The notes below the pieces were generated by a model, which was not told where the DNA came from, ran no database searches, and was given only the letters and a program-made list of their open reading frames with translations. The position numbers and the translations under genes were made by a program. DNA of 64,000 bases from positions 17,843,501 through 17,907,500 of the forward strand of contig OX485805.1 in NCBI GenBank assembly GCA_950295325.1. The letters run 5' to 3'. Origin of the DNA: Polytrichum commune. Taxonomy: Eukaryota > Streptophyta > Polytrichopsida > Polytrichales > Polytrichaceae. Below, piece by piece: positions 26,553 to 37,421 of this stretch; the first letter of the stretch is position 1; every line of letters starts with the position of its first letter.

Positions 26553-27698
26553 GCATTCCATTCACATCATTACCCATATGCACTAAGTTGTTTAAGTGGT
26601 TACTGGTCTGCTCTGGACACCTATCTTTGAGTTTAACCCCTAAATGCGTAAGATGCATGATAATATGAGCAGGTTAGCCAGAGGAACACTCAAATGTTGA
26701 AGACAACAACCATCTTCAAAGAGTTCACATTGTGCACTCCACTGTTTATGGTATGTAGTGTCACATACACTATTTGTGAAGGGCCTAAACTAGATGCCTA
26801 GAAGTCTCCAAATGTCAGGCCTACTAATTGCCAATATGATTCCCTTCGTCAACATAAGTAACACCTTCAAGTGACATATCTACCTTATGGCATTTAGAGT
26901 AGCACATTGGGATATGTTAGTCTTGCATTTTAGTATGGAAGGGGAAAATGTTTTTGAGTGCACTAATGGCAAGTGTCATTTGTGTACAGTGTAGTCAACT
27001 TGTAGATCATTGTGTAACATAGGTATGCACCTCATGATATTATTGAACATACTCATGCCAAGATGTTAGTAAGCACACTTGAATGTCAAGTGTCATAAGT
27101 TGACACGTATGGTGAAGTTGTGGACCATCAATGTAACCTAACGTACGACTCGAAAAAGGGTAAGTGACACTATTCCGCATGTGGAACTATATGCCATAAA
27201 CAGTGTGGTGCATTCACAAATTTAAATTATGAGTGGACGGTGGATACTTCACTTTTGTCATGACCTGAATCTGGAGTTTTCGTTCCTGTTGTGAAGTGTT
27301 TTTGGCATGATTAAGGGAACCCAACAAACCATGTGACACGATTATGATAATGGTCTTACCTGTCAACGATCTGTTATGAATGTTATTTATGTGTACTTGC
27401 AATTGTGATGACTTGAATTGTGGTCCAATTTATTTAAGTTCTTCATCCAGTACCTACAAAACTTCCCTGCATGGTTTATGATGCTTTGTTGTTTCCACTA
27501 TGAAACATGAATAATTCTTCCTCCCTTCCTCCAAATTCCTCCTCTCTTTTAAGTCCTTCCCACCTTGGGTAATCCCTCATGAGTATACACTTGTGAGGCA
27601 TTCATATTTTGTAGTGTTGCATGTGCAACTTAGTATGCATAGTGGGATGATGTTGTCTTGTTGGCAACGATCGGGGATGTTTTTGGGCACAATCATTT

Positions 27699-27890
27699 GA
27701 GATTCTAGTGTTTGCAAGTCCAACCAGTTACATGTTGACTTCCTTCGGTTTTCCTATATTAATTTGAGATATATTCCATAAATTCCTCTAAAATGATCGG
27801 TAATTCTCTTGCAGTCTTGAACTTCAACCAGTTATTTCTCAAACTCAACCGGTTCATTTGTAACTAACTGTCAGTTCTCCCCAATCATTG
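27699..27890 (-). repeat. dispersed repeat, arm 2 (inverted partner at 14284-14474)
   Basis: The reverse complement of this block matches 14284-14474 at roughly 90% over its length. The two arms lie in opposite orientation on either side of the BIG gene. Confidence 0.7.
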
Positions 27891-28129
27891 CTTGTTGGGT
27901 CCAAGATCGCATACATGTGATTCAAGAAATGAATAGCTTGATGTGGAAGAAGCAAAAAACCCAAAAGCAAACGTTGGGCTATCTGATGTGAATTTAAGCC
28001 TATTGGTCCTCCCCTACTCAAGAGTTCCCTCGGTGCAAGGTGGGGTATACTATCTACCTTGCGGTGGGTGGACTCTTGTTTGCAAAAGTTAAGTTAATTT
28101 AGTATCCATTTACTACATGTGGGGGAGTA

Positions 28130-28470
28130 TGGGTTGTGTTTATTGTCAAGTTTTCTCTTATTAAGTACGAGGTATGTGAGATATTTGATGACTATTTGGT
28201 GGATTTCTTTTTTTTGATTAGTAATGTGGGGATATCTAGATTTTCGAGGAGTTCTATACTTCTTGTATGCGTGGCTCCCCTTACTCTTGCAGTGATAACT
28301 ATGAGGGGGGTTGCCTTTCTAGGCATGTGCTCATATTATGTCTATTTGGTATGCGACAATGGAATTGGAGCTCTTAATTCCCCTTCAAGAGGGCCGGGGA
28401 TTTCTGACACTCATGTATTAAATTTTTCATTAGTGAGAGTTCATTCACCTTTGTGGAGGAGATGAACCAC
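28130..28470 (-). mobile_element. LINE remnant C, 3'-terminal part
   Basis: The plus strand GTTTTCTCTTATTAAGTACG followed by a long G/T-rich stretch matches the 3' end of LINE remnant A (GTTTTCTCTTGTTGAGGACG at about 2890). The minus strand reads TARVRGATHTRSIELLENL, equivalent to the TAGVRGAIHEH block of remnant A. The homology breaks off near 28470 and resumes near 29935, so the element appears interrupted by ~1.4 kb. Confidence 0.5.
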
Positions 28471-29934
28471 TTTAGACACTACCTTACGTTGTGGGCTTCT
28501 TATCTCAAGGGTTTCAAAAATACCAAGTTCTAGTAGTTCTAAATAATCCTAGTCTAATCTAATACTTAAGGCAATAATACAAAGGGGGTTAGACATAAAA
28601 AAAATTGCCTCATATAAAAGCAAGTGAGTGCATCATGCGGTGCCAACCTATCATTACTAGTCTAGTTATTTTTAAAAGAAATTTTTGAACCCAACCGAAA
28701 ATTGTTATCCCGTCCAACTTCGAAAAGAAAAAAACATTGCCCTTGCATTCTTGAAGGCCGCTTGACTACAAATCCCATGTTGAGTGCACTTCACCTTCAA
28801 GGTCTAAAATCCAATATATATGTGCACTTCCAATTAATAAATAAACAATTGATTGGGATTTCATTCCAAAAGTGAAACCATCAATGAAGCACAAAATCAA
28901 TGAAGCATTTAACTTGGAGGTCTTTAACATTACAAAATCCTCATCAACATTGAGGTTCTAATTTTGTGACTTATCATTTAAAATTATCTTTATTATTCTA
29001 ATGATAGATTAGTGCAAGTGTTCATAAGATGACCAAAATGAATCAATGAAGATAGAATACAAAATATATAACAAAATATTATATAAATATCATTTTTTAA
29101 AAGTAATATAATATGAGGTATAAATAGATGGTATGTTATTTGGAATTAGACTTGTAGGACAACGTTATGGATGGGGTATACTCAAAAAATCATAAGTTTA
29201 TGACTATAGCCTATCTGAATTATTGTAATATTTTATCCTCGTCATATATTGTATTATCTTTAAAATCGCATTGTGTGTATTAATTATTTTCAAATAAATT
29301 TAATTATATAATATGCTTAATAATATTTAATTGGTCTCTTGAGTTTAGCAATTTACCATAAGGTTATATATATTATTTTGACATATTACAAAATTTGAGC
29401 AATCACACCTGTGCAAAATAAATGAATTATGAACAAACAAAAAATGCCTATTACAACATGTCATAACTATATGCTGCACTCGTTGATATCTTGCAATATT
29501 TATCAAAATAATCATGTGGAATTCAAAGCAACATCATGGCCTTGGAAACAACTTATGGGAGATTAGAAAATAGGCTTAGAGCATCCAAGGCCACATCATT
29601 GCCCCTTGCCAACTAATTGATATTTATAATATAGCTAATAGTTCACAATAGCTATGAGGAAGAAAATAGGCTTACAAGCCAACTCGGAGGCGTTTCACTA
29701 AAATAAGCTCCATCTCAACTTCTTGATGGACTCATCCGATTTTTGTTACCGGATGACTTTACTTGAGTGCTACAAATCCCCAGCCCTTCAAGATGCAACT
29801 GTACTCTAGAGAAGCAACCAATTTTCCCAAATGCAATTCTAGCACGCACTTCTTGCCTTCTCCATGTTTTGCAGCTATATATTAACAAGAATCCAACAAC
29901 CATACTTTGTCTTAGGGTTGTACTTGTCTTCTTT
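28471..29934. other. ~1.4 kb interrupting segment within LINE remnant C
   Basis: Very AT-rich sequence with no recognisable gene. Because LINE homology is present on both sides, this is probably a later insertion, but I could not find terminal repeats or a target-site duplication. Confidence 0.35.
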
Positions 29935-30247
29935 TGTTTGTATGGCTCAATCAAGGAATCTACCACGAGTGAAGGTGAATTCAATGATTTGGATGGTTAG
30001 GTCCAATGTACGTAGAAGCGGGTCATTTTGTTCATATGTGACACCTTGTATGTATTTGATGTCTGGTTTTAATTTTTTTGTGAGGCATTCATATTTTGTA
30101 GTGTTGTATGAGCAACTTAGTATGCATAGTGAGATGATGTTATCTTGTTGGTTTCCATATTGTTGGTTACCGATATTAATGGGTGTGAGGTGTTTGGTGG
30201 GTAGGAATATCGTGTCTTGCGATTCTTAGGCCTTTGAGAAATTTAAT

Positions 30248-30250
<3 letters not shown>

Positions 30251-30278
<28 letters not shown>
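30251..30278. repeat. (GA)n microsatellite
   Basis: Consecutive GA units are read directly. Confidence 0.9.
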
Positions 30279-30279
<1 letters not shown>

Positions 30280-31753
30280 CTTTATTGTTATTTTGGTTTA
30301 AAGTGTAGTTGGGATTGGTATGCGTGCATGGCCATGAGGGGATATTTTTTTATGGTTGCGCATATAATGGGCGATTCGAAACTTAAGGAGTTGTGTGGTT
30401 TGTGCATTTGTAGTTTGTCGTCTTTTCTGTGAGTAGTAAGAAAGTCTACGGTGAATTTCATTGCCAAAGAGCTATTTTTCTGTGTATGTGAATTTTGTGG
30501 CTCTTTCTTTTGTAAGCCTATTGTGTTTTGCTTTTATGAATGTATGTAGGTTCCTTATTATACATGTTAGGTTTGGTTGATCTATATGCTATGATGTAGG
30601 CTATGTGCATGCATGGTAAAGGTGTTGTGGTGGCGTCAATTGTTATTGAGTATGTCATGTTGTTTTCTTTACTACTTGCGTGAGCTCTGACTTTTTGGAT
30701 TGTCATTTTGTGTCGGAAGTACCTTATGTGTTGAGCTATGGATGTTATTAGTAGTTTGACCGGATGATTATCTAATGTGGGTTGTTGATGAGGTAGATGC
30801 TATTGAGGCTATCCGTAAAGACATGCACATCATTATTAAAAAAATTGTGTGTTGGCAGCTGCTAACTAAATAGTGTAAAGTTTTGCTTTAAGAATGTTTT
30901 GTAATCTTGGGAGTCATTATGATATTTATATGTTGTTGAGTTGGTAATATATTTTGTATACCACCAGGTTTCCATTTCTATTGTGTAAATACGCTTGGGG
31001 TATAGCACTCGGTTGGTATTTGGTGGGTTTATGTTGGATGTAGTATGGCTAGTGGTAAAGGTGTTTCATGAAAATTTGTCCATTTGTTTGATTTGTTAAG
31101 TTTGTATGACTAAATGGTAAGTTTGGAATTATGTGTGGGTATGTGTAGGTTATGAGCTTCTTAGATGATTTGTTGGGAGTTGTGGGGTGAAGGTATAGTG
31201 TGTGGGTGGGGAGTCTTGGCTATGTATGACACAATTATTGTTAGTGAGGATTCTAGTTGGTTGTAGTCGGAGGGCGTTTAGGGTGCGGAGGGCTTGGTTG
31301 AGTTGTTTACCTTTGCATGTTAGGTAATCTGGAAGTATAGATATGGTGTTGATGCCAAAGTCCTTGATATTGAGGTGTGAGTATTTTGGTAGTAATTCTT
31401 AAGATTTTGCATATATTGTTTGTGAGATTATTTAAAATTATGTCTATTTTCTTTGTGTTTAGTTTAGAGAAGGGTACTCTATTGTATGCAAATGTGAATT
31501 TGGTTTTATGACAACAATGAGGATTTTTATTGTTTTCCATCTAGTGTAGCAGGGAAGGCTAAGAGAAGTTTTAATTTGTTCTTTTGCTTGATTTATGGTT
31601 ACGTGTTTTTGTATGTTCCTTTTTGGTGAAGGAACAAGTTGTACACCAAGTATGTATATGGTACATATTGATTAAGTATGGGGAATTATTATTCTTTGAA
31701 TGTGATTCTATGTGCTTGTATGAATGCTTTGAAGATGGTTTAAGTTTAGCCTC

Positions 31754-31768
31754 GGGGGGGGGGGGGGG
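31754..31768. repeat. poly-G run (15)
   Basis: Uninterrupted G tract. Confidence 0.9.
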
Positions 31769-32075
31769 TAGTCATTGGTTGGAGTAGCAATATACGTGCG
31801 AACAAGTGATAGGGTATTTTCAAAACATGGGAGCAAAAAATTATAAACGGACTTAAGAGTAATACAGGGTATCAAAAATGGCACTGGACATGTTTAAAGT
31901 ACTATAGGGTATGGAATAATAAGTAATTTGGAATTATAAGTAATGCAAGCCATTTTTCTATCAACCCAAAGTAGAAAATTACATAATGATAGCATGTGAA
32001 AAAAAAATTGAAAGTAATACCCCCCTATAAAATAGTGGTTGTTCGCACCTATATCCTTAATTTTTTAACGCACTG

Positions 32076-32097
32076 CCCCCCCCCCCCCCCCCCCCCC
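32076..32097. repeat. poly-C run (22)
   Basis: Uninterrupted C tract, the longest single-base G/C run in the window. Confidence 0.9.
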
Positions 32098-33290
32098 GAG
32101 AGTTTAGCTTTGTTTGGGCTTCTTCTAATTGGACATTCCGCCATGTTTAGATTCATGTGTGCCAATTCTACAAAGTTTTAGAGTTGTTGATTTCGGGTTG
32201 GAGGTCATTTATGTTATTTGTGAGGATGGCCAGATCCTCTATGTGTGCCATGGCAGTGCATGTGCTCTTGGAGGTGTTGAAGCAACAACCAAATGAGCCA
32301 ACTTCTAGCCACCTTAGTAGAGGTTTGAGGACTTATTGTGTCTCCTTGAAACATAATTCTACACAGATTTATTGGTGGAGTGGTGCTAAAATAGCTTCCA
32401 TGGAAAAATGTCGTGGAACCTAAATAGATGTTTCCCATTAATTCGATTGCATCAATTAGAAAGTTGAGGTATTCTATGATTGTCAGGTGTTGAGTGTGGT
32501 CTATCAATTTAAAGTCATCACGGAATTCTATGTAGGTGATGGATGTGTCTTGTGATGTGTCTGTATTTGCATCTTCTAGGGCAACAATTATCTTTCTTAT
32601 TTGATGGGCATTGTCTCTTTGTGGGCGGAATGCTTCTTGGCTATAGTGTAGTTCATTATGTCGTTATTGTTATTATGTTAGATGGTTAGTAAGGAGGTGA
32701 GAGTGCTTGTATACAATTTGTACATAGTGTTAGCTATGGCCATTGGTCTAGAGTTTGAGATTATAGCAAGTCCTCCTTTTTTGTACTGTAAGATGGGTTT
32801 AGTGTTTCGAGATTAGTGATATTTGTTTGTGTTTGTACCATTACTAGAAGAATTGGAAGACTTGTTTGTGGAATGTGGTCAAGAGAGTTTTTAAGATTTC
32901 ATTTGGGATATTATATGAGGACGGTGTTTTTCCTTTGACTTTGTTTTTCAGGCTTAGGTTGAAGAATTCTTTAGTGAATTAAGATGCTATGTTATGATTC
33001 TTTTGACCTCTTTTTCCAAGGTTTGAGTTGATTGTGTGGTGCCAAGGGTATTTTCAGATGGCGCATGAGCATTGAGGTGGGTGGTCAGTGGGATCATCAC
33101 AAATAGGTGCATGTCTTTGGGAGGATGTTTGTTGGTTGCGGTATATTGTGTGGGAAATATCTTGTGGGTTTGTGAGTATGTTGCCTAGTCATCCTTTATA
33201 CATCTATTGTAGCTTGGTTGTTGTCTTTGAAGATTCTTGTGTGTATAATTCTTGGTTTTGTGTCGAGTATAGATCTATTTGTTGATGGTT

Positions 33291-34470
33291 TTGTAATGAT
33301 TTTCAAAAATCTCCAAAACTTTGAAATTTGTACTCTTGGATTCAAGGGTACAAATATCAACAAAATTATGTGATATGTACAAAAATTTGTGTAACTTTCA
33401 GTTTTTGCTTACAATTTTTTTTAATTTTTTTACAAATGTTTACAAATGGCCTTTGATTTATTTCCAAATGCTTTTGAAGTGCTCTTGACAAATCTCCAAG
33501 AAAATGAAATTTGTATCCATAGTGCCAAAGGGTGCTCAAAATGTTAAATTTTCTAATAATTTGCATAAGGACATTGACTATTATTTTTCCAGGCAACATC
33601 TAGGTTAAATGTTGGGTACCACCTACAAAACAAAACAATGTGTATGCATCAATTTTGATGTTGACCTTGACATATTTAGGGGTTCAATCATTTCGTTCCA
33701 ATGAGTATCAAAATGATGGATTGCTTGTATCATGGTCTTTAAATACTGCTCTCTTTAAAGTTTGAGCATTTGAAAGATGTGACCATGGCCAACATTTGAA
33801 GTATAAACCACAATCTCATGTTTTGAGTGCGATAGCAAATAAAATACAGTGTGGATGGTTGATTGACAAATTTATGAATTAATGTTTACATTTTAGTCAT
33901 AGAGGATCTGATTTTTAATTTTTAATTTAAAAGTTTTTTTTAGGTGTATGTCAACATCAACAAGATCATCCAACAACACATACAATTATTGTTGCAATTC
34001 CAACACAAAAACCTTGCAAGGGGATTAGACATACACAATATAATGGAGGATGTTGAAACATAATACCATGCCACTCTATATTGGTGGTTATGTTCTAGTG
34101 CGGCCACAAATGAAAGCTTCCACAATCTTTCAAACAATTGAGGTTGTGGCTTTTCTATTGCGAACAGTGAATTGGTCACATGCTATTGGTAGGTTCTTAA
34201 TGAGGACAACTAATATGTGTTGTGGTATACATATGCGATAAGGGAGTATTATGTGCACGAACTTGATTTGAATCCACCCAATTATTATACATTACACCAT
34301 TCTTGGTCAATTTTATTGATCTTATCATTACTAAGACAATGTATGACATGCAAATTCATTGCACGCTCTAGTTGTTGCGAACTTTGATTTTTGGCCAATA
34401 AATGTTGTTATTCCGGAATATATGTGCTAGCATCTAGCAACCCAACACAACATACACAAAGTACATACAC
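33291..34470. other. gene-free AT-rich intergenic DNA
   Basis: Nothing recognisable between the LINE and the left terminal repeat at 34471. Confidence 0.4.
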
Positions 34471-34737
34471 AACACCGGTTTCGTTAAAAGTGCAATTCAA
34501 TATGTAAAAGTGCACATGAACAAATTATTGCAAATGCATAGATTTCAATGAAAATATGACCATATTATAATTGTATTGGCTATAAATTAAAAAATTATAA
34601 ATATGGGTACATTTAGTTCAATGTGCTTGGTCATTAATCAAATTACAATTTGATGATTTTTGTAAAAAGACTTGATCCTACAATAAGATGAGGAATTCAT
34701 TTTATGGGAGTGTTGTACAATTATAAAATAAAAACCA

Positions 34738-34977
34738 ATTATGGCTCCACAAGGTGTGGCATATGCCTCACCCCTATAAATCTTGAAAAAATCAATTACG
34801 GCTTCACAAGGTGAGGCATATGCCCCACCCCCTTAAAGCTTGAAAAAAAAACTAATTACTGCTTTACAAGGTGTGGCATATGACCCACCCCCTTAAAACT
34901 TGAAAAAAAAAAAACTAATTATTACTTCACAAGGTGAGGCATATGCCCCACCCCCTTAAAACTTGAACAAAAACTAA
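34738..34977. repeat. ~60-bp satellite, subfamily 1, left block (4 units)
   Basis: Four units have the core GTGAGGCATATGCCCCACCC or close variants, each followed by CTTAAAACTTGAA and CTAATTA-like spacer. The core GGCATATGCC is a perfect palindrome. The first unit is a distinct variant (GTGTGGCATATGCCTCACCC). The block is cut by the MITE at 34978 and continues at 35983. Confidence 0.9.
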
Positions 34978-35979
34978 GGGGCGGTTTACACTATGGACCA
35001 TGAAGTCGTCCCACGTAAGAGGCCTATTTTGCATGGGACGACTTCCATGGTCCGAGTTACTAAAATATTAGTTTTCATGGTTCATGGACCCTTCACTAGG
35101 TGTAAACCGAATGTGGACCATGAAGAATGACCATGCGGCAAGAAGTGGATGTGCTGATTTTTTTAATATAAGCCCAAAAAGGGCAGTTTTGGGGAAAAAT
35201 GAAGTTTGACCATTTTGTTGACTTCAATTTGCCTTCACTTATCTTGTCAATTAGGTTTTTCTTCTTTTCGCCTTAAAGTTTGATCATTCTCTTGTCATCT
35301 GTTGGGCTTCAACTGTCTTAACTTCTTGTTAAATGTGTCGAAGATGTGGCTTGCAAATCTTCTCACAACAATTTTTACAAAAAAAAATGAGCGATTCAAT
35401 TATACATGTTCAATGTAATTTACATGTGACATGTACCTTGTGTTTCACTACACTAAATAGGATATTTAGTGTTTGATTATATCTAATGTTGTTACCACCC
35501 AACCTTCCTCAACACTAAATTTCAATTCTTTGATAATTAATGTTAGAAGATTTTCCATTGCGCTTCTTTTGACCACCCTGATCTACAGTCACTAAACGAC
35601 TATGTATTTTTCTTTTTTCTTTTGCAGCTGTAGTTTTTACACATTTTGGGGCGTGTAATATACCGTTGGAAAGGTATTTTCAAGACCTTTCCAACGGTAC
35701 ATTACACGCCTCCAAATGCCAAACATTGCAGCTGGTAGACCAAAAAACAAATCTGCACTTGAATTCTTGAGTTCTAGATGTCCCGCGTTGTTTGATGAAA
35801 CATGTGTAAGTGGGTTTAAAGGGTAGGGCAAGGTAGTGCTGGTATGTCTCAACCTCTATGGTCCCTCTGCCATTTTTTCCTTAGTGTAAACCGAAGTTGT
35901 CCCGGGACAACTTCAAGAGCCAATCAGCTGCCTTGCAGAGCCCTGGTCCAACTTCATGGTCCATAGTGTAAACCGCCCC
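34978..35979. mobile_element. PIF/Harbinger-type MITE with TAA target-site duplication
   Basis: A 1002-bp element starts GGGGCGGTTTACACTATGG and ends with the reverse complement, continuing inward as ACCATGAAGT. It is flanked by TAA on both sides (34975-34977 and 35980-35982). TAA/TTA duplications and GGGxCGGTTTACACTA ends match PIF/Harbinger, and the ends resemble those of the element at 57291-58485. It sits inside the ~60-bp satellite, splitting one array. It has no transposase frame. An internal near-perfect inverted repeat lies at 35650-35710. Confidence 0.85.
35650..35710. repeat. long hairpin-forming inverted repeat inside the MITE
   Basis: The arms 35650-35675 and 35685-35710 are 26 bp with one mismatch around a 9-base loop, and weaker pairing continues several bases further out. 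A transcript would fold into a long stem suitable for small-RNA processing. Confidence 0.8.
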
Positions 35980-35982
35980 TAA

Positions 35983-36380
35983 GTATTGCTTCACAAGGTG
36001 AGGCATATGCCCCACCCCCTTAAAACTTGAACAAAAACTAAGTACTGCTTTAGAAGGTGAGGCATATGCCCCACCCCCTTAAAACTTGAACAAAAACTAA
36101 GTACTGCTTCACAAGGTGAGGCATATGCCCCACCCCCTTAAAACTTCAAAAAAAACCTAATTATTGCTTCACAAGGTGAGGCATATGCCCCACCCCCTTA
36201 AAACTTGAATAAAAACTAATTATTGCTTCACAAGGTGAGGCATATGCCCCACCCCCTTAAAACTTGAATAAAAACTAATTATTGCTTCACAAGGTGAGGC
36301 ATATGCCCCACCCCCTTAAAAGTTGAACAAAAACTAATTACGGCTCCACAAGGTGTGGCATATGCCTCACCCCTTTAAAT
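35983..36380. repeat. ~60-bp satellite, subfamily 1, right block (about 7 units)
   Basis: Cores at about 36001, 36060, 36119, 36179, 36238, 36297 and 36356 give a steady 59-60 bp period. It continues the array at 34738-34977 across the MITE insertion. The last unit carries the same GTGTGGCATATGCCTCACCC variant as the first unit of the left block. Confidence 0.9.
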
Positions 36381-36620
36381 CTTTTTTTATAATATATTAT
36401 AAAAAATTATATTTTGAAGTTATATTATAATATTTATATATTAGATTAAATATTTATAGAAATTCTATTTTATTTCCAAATAACTAAAAACAATGCTAGG
36501 TATGAGTAGAATAATGCCACCAGCCCACCTAAAAAAATTCAAGTGTAACTTCTTAAATCTGTGCATGATAGACCATTACAAAGTTTGTCTACAAATATAA
36601 AATTAAAAAATAAACGTTTA

Positions 36621-36652
36621 CCCTAAACCCTAAAACGCCGCTTAGGGTTAGG
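36621..36652 (+). promoter_or_regulatory. telo-box motif and pyrimidine-rich leader (copies at +5544 and +11088)
   Basis: CCCTAAACCCTAAA at 36621-36634 is followed by CTTAGGGTTAGG (36641-36652), two plant telomere-like motifs facing each other. About 130 bases of CTCTTCTCCACC-type pyrimidine-rich leader follow, to an ATG at 36797 immediately followed by GTACCT. Telo-box, TC-rich leader and ATG next to an intron donor is the typical start of plant translation-apparatus genes, so a captured promoter and first exon is plausible. No downstream exon of such a gene was recognised. Confidence 0.35.
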
Positions 36653-37421
36653 TCAAGTTTTTTAGCCACCGCTATTTTCCAACGCCGCTCTTCTCCACCA
36701 CCGCTCTTCTTCACCGCCGCTCTTCTCCAACACCGATCTACTTCGGCGCCTCTTACTCCTACAACTCTTACTCCAACACCCTTTTGTTTCTCTCCGATGG
36801 TACCTCTTCACTCCTTCTTCTAATTATTATTCCTCAAAAGTTCATAAGTTTTTCTAGTACTACATCATCTAACCTATTGCTGCAAATTTTTGATCATTCA
36901 GCTTTCTATCATCTTATTGCGTTCAATCCACTCTCCAATAACTCTAATGTCTTCCTTTGCAGCTCAACTAATCTTCGACTCTACTTTCAACTTATATAGG
37001 CGCTTCAACACCAACTCCTATTCAATATTCAAATACCATCATATTTTACGCTTATTTTCAACTTTATTCATAATATACTTCAATTCAACACTCCATTCAT
37101 GTAATTGTTTAACTCTTCAATTTTTGGGGATTCAGATCTAAATTTGATTTCGTTTTTTAAAACAACACAATTTATTAATTATTACAAAAGATTACATTAT
37201 ACTTAGTACATGTAGTTCATACTATGAAATTTTCGTAATAAATGCCTCATCCTCATTTTTCAAACTCTGGAATATGTGATCCTTACCCTTATATAACCCT
37301 TCAAAATCGGTATTATTCATTCGTATTGCTAAATTTTGTTTTCTTCATTCTTGATTACAAAATATTGTATCACTTCTCTTCTTCTCAAATTGAGGCACAT
37401 GTTTTGAATTTGTTTTCTTGG

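Larger units (their letters stand above)
26249..28129. other. 3' flank of the BIG gene and gene-free DNA
   Basis: The 3' UTR and polyadenylation site must lie in the first few hundred bases but cannot be fixed by eye. A (TA)n tract is at 26526-26552, and the inverted dispersed repeat arm is at 27699-27890. No other gene is recognisable. Confidence 0.4.
29935..33290 (-). mobile_element. LINE remnant C, main body with degenerate reverse transcriptase
   Basis: On the minus strand a recognisable non-LTR reverse transcriptase runs through about 32214-32540. It reads MGNIYLGSTTFFHGSY, then FQGDTISP (about 32325-32353), then AMAHIEDLAILTNN (about 32220-32255). The QGDxxSP motif is the RT block preceding the catalytic YADD box. 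Here the box reads HIED, so one catalytic Asp is lost and the enzyme is dead. Downstream on the same strand, 29935-30100 matches the endonuclease-like tail of remnant A. Frame changes and stops are frequent. A (GA)n tract (30251-30278), a 15-G run (31754-31768) and a 22-C run (32076-32097) lie inside. Confidence 0.7.

Noticed and set aside
36621-36652. Telomere or interstitial telomere array
   Set aside because: Only about two telomere-like units face each other; this is a telo-box-sized motif, not an array.
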